DNA of 42,171 nucleotides from an uncultured Chloroflexus sp. (GTDB taxonomy: Bacteria > Chloroflexota > Chloroflexia > Chloroflexales > Chloroflexaceae): the NCBI RefSeq assembly GCF_937129525.1, contig NZ_CAKZNK010000025.1, positions 1 to 42,171 of the forward strand, given 5' to 3'. Shown one piece after another: positions 24,652 to 32,298 of the stretch; the first letter of the stretch is position 1; the number at the start of each line of letters is the position of its first letter. Below the pieces are notes generated by a model, which saw only the letters and a list, made by a program, of their open reading frames with translations, was not told the origin of the DNA and made no database searches. A program made the translations under genes and the position numbers.

Positions 24652-25806
24652 ATGCCCATCTCGTATCGCGAGCAGGCCCCACTGACGTGTCCGCATTGCG
24701 GCGCCGATTTTAGCGCCGACATCTGGTTGATTATCGACGCCGACGAAGAACCGGAAGTTGCGGCAGCTTTGCGGCGCGAAGAAGTGAATATCGTGACCTG
24801 CCCGCACTGCGGCGCGCGTGGGCCGGCAGGCGCGCCACTGATCTACCACGATGCGCGCGCTCGACGTGTGTTGTTTGCGCCGGCTCCTGGTTCAGCCGAT
24901 CACGAAATCCGCGAACAGGCGCGCGACCTGCACGCGCTGCTGGTCGGCTCAATCGACCAGGAGCAGCGCCGTCCGTACCTGGCCGATGTTGACATCGCTC
25001 AGGATGTGAGCGGAATGGCGCATCTGTTGCGCCGCATCGACACCCGTCAACGCGCATCGGCAGCGCCGCCCGCCGCGCCGCCCGCCGCGCCATCACCTGC
25101 GCCTCCTTCCCCAACCGAACGGCCACCGCTGCTGGCGGCAGTCGAAGCGCTCCTGGCGGCTGATACTGCCGCCGATCTTGAACAGGCATTGTCTGACCAT
25201 CCCGAATTGCTCGATCCGGCGACCATTGCCACGCTGACCCAACTCGCTGAAGTTGCCGCTGCGCAAGGCGAGCATGAGATCGCGCAAGGATTGCGCAACG
25301 CGCGCGATCTCCTGTCCGGTATGAGTAACCGGTCTGAACCTGAACGTTTAACTGAGATCCCACCGGCAGCGCTGCAAGAGTTGTTGAGTGCCCATAGTGA
25401 TGCTGAACTTGAACAGGTGATTGCCCGACATCCACTGTTGCTGCGCCCTGAGATCGATGAACTCCTGGCTATCGAGATCGAAACAGCCCTGGCCAGCGAT
25501 GCCGAACAATTAGCGCAATTGCTGGAAGCGCGACGGATAGCGCTGGCCGCATTTCGCGCTGCGCCGGCAGCCGGCGCCGATCTTGAGGCAGCAATCGAAG
25601 CGCTCTTGCTTGCCGATGATGAAGAGGCTTTTGCCCAGGCGCTCGATCAGTATCCGGCATTGTTAAGCGAAGCGGCAGAGCAAGCGCTCTGGGAATTTGC
25701 CGCTGAAGCTCGCGCTGGCGGGGATGAAGAACTGGCTCGTCACGCAATCGCTTGCCGTGAACTTGTGCGCCGTGTGCGCGCCGGCCTTGAACAAGACCGT
25801 TCATAG
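24652..25806 (+). CDS. CpXC-domain protein with alpha-helical repeats
   Basis: 384 residues from ATG 24652; a TTG at 24640 is in frame but less likely. The N-terminus (about 10-85) is a CpXC zinc-binding domain: CPHCGADF and CPHCGARG, with YHD after the second pair. An Ala/Pro-rich linker at about 135-160 is followed by three related helical units of about 60 residues (roughly 165-225, 240-295 and 305-375). Each has the pattern LEQAL..HPELL then a Leu/Ala-rich helix; similar repeats occur in CHAT, TPR and NACHT proteins. The function is unknown. It ends 18 bases before gcvT and shares the operon, but no role in glycine cleavage is known for this family. No membrane segment is seen. Confidence 0.75.
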   Translation: MPISYREQAPLTCPHCGADFSADIWLIIDADEEPEVAAALRREEVNIVTCPHCGARGPAGAPLIYHDARARRVLFAPAPGSADHEIREQARDLHALLVGSIDQEQRRPYLADVDIAQDVSGMAHLLRRIDTRQRASAAPPAAPPAAPSPAPPSPTERPPLLAAVEALLAADTAADLEQALSDHPELLDPATIATLTQLAEVAAAQGEHEIAQGLRNARDLLSGMSNRSEPERLTEIPPAALQELLSAHSDAELEQVIARHPLLLRPEIDELLAIEIETALASDAEQLAQLLEARRIALAAFRAAPAAGADLEAAIEALLLADDEEAFAQALDQYPALLSEAAEQALWEFAAEARAGGDEELARHAIACRELVRRVRAGLEQDRS

Positions 25807-25824
25807 TTGACGGGAATATTGGGT

Positions 25825-26928
25825 ATGCTGAAACGAACTCCACTGTACAACGCGCACCTCGCAATGGGCGCGCGCATGGTCGAATTTGGCGGCTGGGAGA
25901 TGCCGGTTCAATACCGTGGCATCATCGAGGAACACCACGCCGCGCGCAATCGGGCAGGCCTGTTTGACATCAGTCACATGGGTCGCTTTATGGTGCGCGG
26001 GCCACACGCTGAAGGTTTCCTCCAGCACATGGTAACGTGCAACGTTGCCGCCATCCCACTCGGACACGCTGGCTATGGCCTGCTTTGCCGACCTCACGGC
26101 GGCATTGTTGATGATGTCTTTATCTATCACCTCCCCGATGAATTTATGGTCGTGGTCAATGCCGCCAACCGCGCCAAAGATTGGGAATGGTTTCAACAAC
26201 ATGCGACCGGGTTTGATGTGGAGATCGAAGATCGTTCGGAACGGTGGGCTATGCTGGCGCTCCAGGGGCCGCAGGCCGAACATCTGCTGGCCGGCGCAGA
26301 GGACTCGACCACGGCTGAGATCGGCTCGCTGCCGTTTCACGGTGTGGCAATGACCACGCTCTTCGGCCAGAATGCCTTGATCGCGCGCACCGGTTATACC
26401 GGTGAAGATGGCTTCGAGATCTTCTTTGAGGCAGCGCATGCCGAACGATTCTGGTACGGTTTACTGGCGCTCGGCGACAATGCCGTGCAGGCCTGCGGCC
26501 TCGGCGCCCGTGACAGTTTGCGCTTTGAGGCCTGTCTCGCCCTGTATGGTCACGAAATTGATGAAACGATTAATCCCTACGAGGCTCGACTCGGCTGGGT
26601 CGTTAAACTCGACAAAGGTGATTTTATTGGCCGCGACGCTTTGCAGGCGATTGAACAGGCCGGCGTCAGCCGTCGGCTGGTAGGATTTGAAATGGTTGGC
26701 AAGGGCATTGCGCGCGGCGGTTATCAGGTACACCGCGTGACCGGCGAACCGGTTGGTTTTGTAACCAGTGGAATGCCTTCGCCAACCCTTGGCCGACCGC
26801 TCGGCATGGCCTATGTGCCCACCGATCTCAGCAGTGAAGGAAGTGAATTCGATGTCATGGTGCGCGAGCGTCCGGTGCGCGCGCGCGTGGTGAAGATGCC
26901 TTTCTACAAGCCGCGCTACAAGCGCTAG
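25825..26928 (+). CDS. gcvT: Glycine cleavage system T protein (aminomethyltransferase)
   Basis: 367 residues from ATG 25825, where the family sequence begins (LKRTPLYNAHLAMGARMVEFGGWEMP without the preceding TTG-initiated tail). GcvT moves the methylene group from aminomethyl-lipoyl GcvH to tetrahydrofolate and releases ammonia. DISHMGRFMVRG, LCRPHGGIVDDVFIYHL, RTGYTGEDGFEIF and GARDSLRFEACLALYGHEI are all typical. The C-terminal barrel with GFVTSGMPSPTL is intact. It follows the CpXC gene by 18 bases and precedes gcvH by 11 bases. Confidence 0.97.
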   Translation: MLKRTPLYNAHLAMGARMVEFGGWEMPVQYRGIIEEHHAARNRAGLFDISHMGRFMVRGPHAEGFLQHMVTCNVAAIPLGHAGYGLLCRPHGGIVDDVFIYHLPDEFMVVVNAANRAKDWEWFQQHATGFDVEIEDRSERWAMLALQGPQAEHLLAGAEDSTTAEIGSLPFHGVAMTTLFGQNALIARTGYTGEDGFEIFFEAAHAERFWYGLLALGDNAVQACGLGARDSLRFEACLALYGHEIDETINPYEARLGWVVKLDKGDFIGRDALQAIEQAGVSRRLVGFEMVGKGIARGGYQVHRVTGEPVGFVTSGMPSPTLGRPLGMAYVPTDLSSEGSEFDVMVRERPVRARVVKMPFYKPRYKR

Positions 26929-26939
26929 AGGAGTTCGAT

Positions 26940-27329
26940 ATGGCTTACAACACTCCGGCAGATTTACGCTACAGCAAAACGCACGAGTGGGTGCGCCAGG
27001 AAGGCGATGAAGTGGTGATCGGCATTACCGATTACGCTCAGCATGCCCTTGGTGATGTGGTCTACATTGAATTGCCTGCCGTCGGCTCAACCATCACTGC
27101 CGGCGAGCCGTTTGGCGTGGTCGAGTCGGTCAAAGCGAGTTCAGATCTCTATGCGCCGTTGAGTGGTGAAGTGGTCGCGGTCAATACTGACCTTGAGAGC
27201 GATCAGGCTCCGATCAATAACGATCCCTATGGCGCGGGTTGGATGCTGCGCGTGCGTCCTTCCGGCGCGAGCGAGGAACTGCTCGACGCCGCGGCCTACG
27301 CCGCGTTTGTGGCAGAAATTGAACAGTAG
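26940..27329 (+). CDS. gcvH: Glycine cleavage system H protein
   Basis: 129 residues; GAGGAG lies just upstream of the ATG. GcvH carries the lipoyl arm that shuttles the aminomethyl group among GcvP, GcvT and dihydrolipoyl dehydrogenase. The lipoylation site is Lys65 in VVESVKASSD, inside the expected hammerhead fold, after YAQHALGDVVYIELP. Length and ends are normal. An 86-base gap with no clear promoter separates it from gcvPA. Dihydrolipoyl dehydrogenase and lipoate synthesis genes are not in the window. Confidence 0.97.
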   Translation: MAYNTPADLRYSKTHEWVRQEGDEVVIGITDYAQHALGDVVYIELPAVGSTITAGEPFGVVESVKASSDLYAPLSGEVVAVNTDLESDQAPINNDPYGAGWMLRVRPSGASEELLDAAAYAAFVAEIEQ

Positions 27330-27415
27330 ATATTGGTGTTCAGCATGGCCCGGCAGCGAGGAGCAGGATCGCTCCCGCCGCCGGACAGTATACAAATCTA
27401 GATGGAATCTTGCCT

Positions 27416-28750
27416 ATGACTCACTATATTCCTGTGACCGATGCCGATCGCGCTGAAATGCTTAAGGCCATCGGGGTGGAGCGAATCGAAGATCTCTTTG
27501 TTGATGTGCCGGAAAGTCACCGCTTCCCGCCGCTCAAGCTGTCACCGCCGCTGTCTGAACCGGAATTGATGGCCGAATTGCACCGCTTGAGCGAATTGAA
27601 CGCCCATGCTCGCCGATACAGCATCTTCCTTGGCGCCGGAGCGTATCATCACTTCGTGCCGGCTGCGGTTGACCAGATCTTGCGCCGGGGTGAGTATTAC
27701 ACGGCTTACACACCTTATCAGCCCGAAATTAGCCAGGGGACGTTGCAGGCCATTTTTGAGTATCAAAGCCTGATCTGCGCCCTGACCGGCATGGAGATTG
27801 CTAACGCTTCGCATTACGATGGCGCAACTGCCCTGGCCGAGTCGGCAATTATGGCGCTGAATGTCGCGCGCAATCGGCGCAAGATTGTGGTGGCTCGCGG
27901 CGTTAACCCGCAGTATCGGGCAGTGCTGCGCACCTATCTGCAAGGGCTTGATGTTGAGATTGTGGGTGATGAAACTCCGGACGCGTCGATTGCCGATGCT
28001 CTCAATCAGGTTGATGAGCAGACGGCGCTATTGATCGTGCAGAACCCCGACTTCCTCGGTCGTTTGCGCGATCTCCGCGGGCTGGGGGCGCAAGTGCAGG
28101 CGCGCGGCGCGCTGCTCGCCGTGCACTTTGACCCGATTGCGCTTGGTCTGTTCCAGACCCCCGCTGAAGCCGGCGCCGACATCGCTACCGGCGAGGGTCA
28201 GCCGCTCGGTTTAGGGCTGGCTTTCGGCGGTCCCTACCTTGGTATCTTCACCACCCGCCAGAAGTATGTCCACAAGATTGCCGGTCGTATCGTCGGCGTG
28301 ACCAAAGATGTCGATGGCCGCATGGCATATGTCCTCACGCTGCGCGCGCGCGAACAGGATATTCGCCGCGAACGAGCAACCAGCAATATCTGCACCAATC
28401 AGGGCTTGATGGCGCTAGCGTCGGCGGTCTATCTGTCCTTGATGGGCAAGCGAGGCATGCGCACCGTGGCCGAAATTACCTACCAGCGCGCTCATTATGC
28501 TGCCCGACGGATCGCCGCGTTGCCCGGCTATCGAGTGCTCGACGATCAACCCTTCTTCCGCGAGTTCGTTGTGCAGTGCCCGCGTCCGGTCGCCGAAATC
28601 AACGCTGCGCTGCGCGCGCAGGGCATTATCGGCGGTTACGATCTCAGCGCGGATGAACCGCAGCTCGGTCACGCGATGCTGGTTGCTGTCACCGAGATGA
28701 ATTCACCGGCAGAGATTGACCGCTTTGTGGCGGCGCTGGCCGCGATCTGA
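27416..28750 (+). CDS. gcvPA: Glycine dehydrogenase (decarboxylating) subunit 1
   Basis: 444 residues from ATG 27416 (an in-frame TTG at 27410 is less likely). This is the N-terminal half of the P protein in the two-subunit form; it pairs with GcvPB to decarboxylate glycine. It shows FLGAGAYHHFVPAAVDQI, YTAYTPYQPEISQGTLQ and the NPDFLGRLRD and RERATSNICTNQGLMAL segments typical of GcvPA. It has the PLP-fold but no PLP lysine, which belongs to subunit 2. In most operons gcvPB follows directly; here a phosphotransferase-like gene is inserted between the two. Confidence 0.96.
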   Translation: MTHYIPVTDADRAEMLKAIGVERIEDLFVDVPESHRFPPLKLSPPLSEPELMAELHRLSELNAHARRYSIFLGAGAYHHFVPAAVDQILRRGEYYTAYTPYQPEISQGTLQAIFEYQSLICALTGMEIANASHYDGATALAESAIMALNVARNRRKIVVARGVNPQYRAVLRTYLQGLDVEIVGDETPDASIADALNQVDEQTALLIVQNPDFLGRLRDLRGLGAQVQARGALLAVHFDPIALGLFQTPAEAGADIATGEGQPLGLGLAFGGPYLGIFTTRQKYVHKIAGRIVGVTKDVDGRMAYVLTLRAREQDIRRERATSNICTNQGLMALASAVYLSLMGKRGMRTVAEITYQRAHYAARRIAALPGYRVLDDQPFFREFVVQCPRPVAEINAALRAQGIIGGYDLSADEPQLGHAMLVAVTEMNSPAEIDRFVAALAAI

Positions 28751-28789
28751 CCCGATGGAGTGTCTGGAAAGGTTGGTTGGATCGTAGCG

Positions 28790-29782
28790 ATGGTTGAGTC
28801 GGTCTCGCTTCCTCAGATTGAACGGATAGTTACCCGCATTCTGCCCGGAGTGCGGATCCGTGACGTGGCGCCGCTCGGCGCGCGCAGCCTGCTGGTCTCT
28901 TTGAGTGACCGGCAGATTGTGCTACGCTTGCCCGCCGGCGTCGATCGCTGGGCCGGCGAGGCGCTGCGCGCCGAAGCGCTTGCGCTGCGCGCCTTGCAAG
29001 CCGAGATCGACCTGCCATTGCCCGGCGTGGTTGGTCAGACCGACTCCGGCGGCGATGACCCGCCGGCGCTGGCGCTGAGTTATCTGTCCGGCACGCCGCT
29101 GCCTGAGGTCATCGCTGCAATCGATGCCGAGTCGCGCTTCGCCATCGGCCAGGCCCTGGCCAGAGTGATGGCGCGGGTGCATAGCTACCTGACACCTGCC
29201 TATGGCCCATTGCTCGCCGAGTCCTTGCCCACCCCCGCCGATCATGCTGCCGTTCTCGGCGCTGATGTGGCCTATCTGCGCGAGCGCGTCGCGGTTGCCG
29301 CGGCTGAAGCCCTGGCTCAGGGCCAGCTCAACGATGACCAGAGCCGGTGGTTGCAACAGCGGCTCGCCGCCTGGATCACGACGACCGGACGCCCGGCCAG
29401 CCTCGTTCACGGCGATCTCCACCCCCGCCGGCTAATTGTCCGCCGTCGCGAACGTGATTGGCGGCTGGTCGGTGTGGTTGGGTGGGGTTTTGCGCAAGCG
29501 TGGCGACCGGCCTGGGATCATGCGACACTCCATCTCAACTTTGCCGATCCCGATTATTTCGATGTGCGCGTTGGCTACGGCGCCGCTTACGATGAGACAA
29601 CCGATCGCCGCTACGATCAGGTGCGCGAATTTGCCCTGCTCCCATACCGGCTCGCTCTGCTCCTCGAGCGCGAGCGGGCCGATCTGGCGCTGCGCATTGC
29701 CGCCGAGCTTGATAGCGTGCATGCGCCGCCGATTATTGCTACCCCTGATGAACCTGTGAATGGAGTATCACGCGATGAATAA
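28790..29782 (+). CDS. Phosphotransferase (APH-like) family protein, probably degenerate
   Basis: 330 residues from ATG 28790; GTG 28760 is an alternative and neither has a clear ribosome site. The N-lobe has IVLRLPAG and EALALRAL (ATP-site Lys replaced by Arg), and the hinge LSYLSGTPLPEV is typical. The catalytic loop reads LVHGDLHPRRLIV: the HGD aspartate is kept, but the metal-binding Asn of HGDxHxxN is Arg. The following metal site, normally IDW, reads VVGWGF. These losses suggest a pseudokinase or a changed activity. It lies between gcvPA and gcvPB and its stop overlaps the gcvPB start, which suggests translational coupling. Substrate unknown; a role in regulating glycine cleavage is only a guess from position. 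Confidence 0.8.
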   Translation: MVESVSLPQIERIVTRILPGVRIRDVAPLGARSLLVSLSDRQIVLRLPAGVDRWAGEALRAEALALRALQAEIDLPLPGVVGQTDSGGDDPPALALSYLSGTPLPEVIAAIDAESRFAIGQALARVMARVHSYLTPAYGPLLAESLPTPADHAAVLGADVAYLRERVAVAAAEALAQGQLNDDQSRWLQQRLAAWITTTGRPASLVHGDLHPRRLIVRRRERDWRLVGVVGWGFAQAWRPAWDHATLHLNFADPDYFDVRVGYGAAYDETTDRRYDQVREFALLPYRLALLLERERADLALRIAAELDSVHAPPIIATPDEPVNGVSRDE

Positions 29783-31253
29783 CGAAGAACTGCCCATTTT
29801 TACCTATTCTCAGCCGGGTAAAATCGGTGTGAATCTACCGGATGCCAGCGTCGAGACAACGCCACTGCCTGCCGATCTGCTGCGCCAGGATGACCTGGCC
29901 GGGTTGCCCGAACTGACCGAGCCAGAGGTGATACGTCACTTCACCCGCATCAGCCAGCGCAACTACTCAATCGATACCGGCTTCTACCCGCTGGGATCGT
30001 GTACGATGAAGTACAACCCCAAACTGCACGAAGAAGCGGCTCGCCTGCCCGGTTTTGCCGCCGCTCATCCGCTGCAAGACGAAGCATTGAGTCAGGGCGC
30101 TTTGCAATTAATGTACGAGTTGCAGCGCGACCTGGCCGAGATCAGCGGATTTGATGCGGTCAGTCTGCAACCGGCTGCCGGCGCGCAGGGTGAATTGACC
30201 GGTATTCTCGTCTTCCGCGCCTACCATCGCGATCGCGGCGACACGCAGCGCACCGAAGTGCTGGTACCCGACTCGGCTCATGGCACCAATCCGGCTACTG
30301 CGGCGATGGTGGGTTTGAAAGTAGTTGAACTGAAGAGCGATGCGCGCGGCAACGTCGATCTGGAAGATCTCAAGGCCAAACTCTCGCCGCGCACCGCCGG
30401 GATGATGCTCACCAACCCGAACACTCTGGGCTTGTTTGAAGAGCATATTGTCGAGATCTGCCGTCTCGTTCACGAAGCTGGCGGCCTGATGTACGGCGAT
30501 GGCGCCAATTTCAATGCCATCCTCGGCATCGCCAAACCCGGCGAATTGGGCTTCGACTTCATGCACTACAACCTGCACAAGACCTTCACCACACCGCACG
30601 GCGGCGGTGGCCCCGGCTCCGGCGCAGTTGGCTGCACCGCGGCGCTGGCCCCTTACCTGCCCGGCCCGCGTGTGCGCCAACGCGAAGACGGTCGGTACGA
30701 ATTCTTTACGCCGGAAAAGAGTATTGGCCGCATGAAAGCGTTCCACGGCAATTTCGGCATGCTGGTGCGAGCCTGGACATACATTCGCTCGATGGGAGCC
30801 GCCGGTTTGCGCAAAGTGAGTGAAACCGCTGTGCTCAATGCGAACTATGTTCGGGTGATGCTCAAAGACATCTACCCGCAGGCGGTTGATCGCATCTGCA
30901 TGCACGAAGTGGTCTTGCGCGGCCAGATTGCCGGCGCGCCGAAAGATGTGCGCGCGCTCGACATTGCCAAACGCTTGATCGATTACGGGTTCCATCCGCC
31001 AACGATCTACTTCCCGCTCATCGTGCCAGAAGCGTTGATGATCGAACCGACCGAAACTGAAAGCAAGCAGACCCTCGACCGATTCATCGCCACGATGCGC
31101 CAGATCGCCGGCGAAGCGATCGAGACGCCCGAAGTGTTGCACGCTGCGCCAACCAAAGCGCCGGTGCGCCGCCTTGACGAAGTGCGCGCCGCTCGCCAGC
31201 CGATTTTGCGCTATGACGCTGCCGCAATAAGCCGTTTGCAGAGCGAATCCTAG
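29775..31253 (+). CDS. gcvPB: Glycine dehydrogenase (decarboxylating) subunit 2
   Basis: 492 residues from ATG 29775, overlapping the previous gene by 8 bases, with GGAG 9 bases upstream. This is the PLP-binding subunit of the split P protein. YPLGSCTMKYNPK, VPDSAHGTNPATAAM and YNLHKTFTTPHGGGGPGSG are intact, with Lys269 as the PLP Schiff-base residue. It decarboxylates glycine and passes the aminomethyl group to GcvH. Length is normal. A strong hairpin after the gene marks the end of the operon. Confidence 0.97.
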   Translation: MNNEELPIFTYSQPGKIGVNLPDASVETTPLPADLLRQDDLAGLPELTEPEVIRHFTRISQRNYSIDTGFYPLGSCTMKYNPKLHEEAARLPGFAAAHPLQDEALSQGALQLMYELQRDLAEISGFDAVSLQPAAGAQGELTGILVFRAYHRDRGDTQRTEVLVPDSAHGTNPATAAMVGLKVVELKSDARGNVDLEDLKAKLSPRTAGMMLTNPNTLGLFEEHIVEICRLVHEAGGLMYGDGANFNAILGIAKPGELGFDFMHYNLHKTFTTPHGGGGPGSGAVGCTAALAPYLPGPRVRQREDGRYEFFTPEKSIGRMKAFHGNFGMLVRAWTYIRSMGAAGLRKVSETAVLNANYVRVMLKDIYPQAVDRICMHEVVLRGQIAGAPKDVRALDIAKRLIDYGFHPPTIYFPLIVPEALMIEPTETESKQTLDRFIATMRQIAGEAIETPEVLHAAPTKAPVRRLDEVRAARQPILRYDAAAISRLQSES

Positions 31254-31277
31254 CGGCTGCCAGCGCGGTGTCTCGCT

Positions 31278-31311
31278 TATGCGTCGCCGACACATCGATC
31301 GGCGACGCATA
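31278..31311 (+). terminator. Terminator of the glycine cleavage operon
   Basis: A perfect 13-base inverted repeat, TATGCGTCGCCGA (31278-31290) and TCGGCGACGCATA (31299-31311), with an 8-base loop. TCTACGCATTTCC follows, so the U tract is poor, but the stem is very stable. Confidence 0.75.
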
Positions 31312-31417
31312 TCTACGCATTTCCTGGCATCACTCCAGACGGCATACATGCGGCCCTGGCAGCCTTCCTCTGTCAGCAGACGGATGTTTGCCCGGCAGTG
31401 ACTGCGCAAAAACCCTC

Positions 31418-31446
31418 TCGCCAAGACGGGAAGGGCGCAGTATAAT
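31418..31446 (+). promoter_or_regulatory. Promoter of plsC
   Basis: TCGCCA (31418-31423), a 17-base spacer and a perfect TATAAT (31441-31446). The predicted start near 31453 leaves an 85-base leader to plsC. The spacer overlaps a GC-rich palindrome-like segment (31403-31439). Confidence 0.65.
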
Positions 31447-31537
31447 ATCTTTAGAGTGAAAAAACATCATGTTCTCTAAGCAGCATTACGAGCCAGTTTG
31501 CGATTCGGGCGAGAACTATCTCGACGAGGAATGAGAT

Positions 31538-32227
31538 ATGAGTCTCTATCGCAGCCGCCACGTTGCGGCCCGTTTTGTTCCAATCCTCTTTCGCGCCTTT
31601 GTTCGGCTCTACGTGCGACCGCGCGTCGAGGGAATCGAGCACATTCCGCGGGAAGGAGCTTTCATTATTGCCTCAAATCACGTCAGCCATGCCGACACGG
31701 CGGTTATCTATACCGTCTTGCCGCGCGAAGTGCGCGCGCGCTTCGTTGCCGCCGCCGCGCAGGACTATTTCTTTCAAGGTGGCGCGATGCAATTTCTCTC
31801 GCGGATTCTGTTTAATGCCATTCCAATCGCGCGCGACCGTCGCGGAGGCCAGGATCCGCTCCGTCACGCGGCCCGCGCCCTGCGCGAAGGCTATGCCTTG
31901 CTGCTGTTTCCCGAAGGCACGCGCAGCACAACGGGCGAGATCGGCCCCTTCCGCAGCGGGGTAGGTCGGTTGATCGCCGAGTTCCCCGGCACGCCGGTCA
32001 TTCCCACGTATGTTGGCGGCACCAACCGCGTCATGCCGAAAGGAAAGGTCATTCCGCGTCCTTACAAAGTCACCGTGCGCTTCGGCGAGCCAATGTACTT
32101 GAAAGCGCATCCAAAATTGCGCGCAACCTGGCAAACTGCCGCTGACGAAGTGCGCGAAGCAGTGCTCCAGTTGAGTGGAGTGGCGCTCGCGTATAGCGCA
32201 GAAACGCCGTCAAATCAGAATGGGTAA
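31538..32227 (+). CDS. plsC: 1-acylglycerol-3-phosphate acyltransferase
   Basis: 229 residues with GAGGAATGAG before the ATG. The HX4D catalytic motif is NHVSHADT (His48, Asp53), and FPEGTRS supplies the phosphate-binding motif; PTYVGGTNRVMP completes block IV. The enzyme adds the second acyl chain to lysophosphatidate in phospholipid synthesis at the membrane. An amphipathic N-terminal helix (residues about 8-30) could mediate membrane association; there is no clear transmembrane segment. Its stop overlaps an in-frame ATG of the next gene, so the two are probably cotranscribed. Confidence 0.92.
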   Translation: MSLYRSRHVAARFVPILFRAFVRLYVRPRVEGIEHIPREGAFIIASNHVSHADTAVIYTVLPREVRARFVAAAAQDYFFQGGAMQFLSRILFNAIPIARDRRGGQDPLRHAARALREGYALLLFPEGTRSTTGEIGPFRSGVGRLIAEFPGTPVIPTYVGGTNRVMPKGKVIPRPYKVTVRFGEPMYLKAHPKLRATWQTAADEVREAVLQLSGVALAYSAETPSNQNG

Positions 32228-32298
32228 TGGCAGCGTGGCTGGATGGATCGGCGACAGCAGCGCTGCTTCTTACCGTTGCTTGCACCGGGAGAAACCAA

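Noticed and set aside
24576-25824. Glycine riboswitch before the gcv genes
   Set aside because: The leader before the CpXC gene is only about 39 bases and the gap before gcvT is 18 bases; no room for the aptamer.
30108-31424. Minus-strand frame of 438 codons opposite gcvPB
   Set aside because: Shadow of gcvPB; it also spans the operon terminator and has no recognisable domain.
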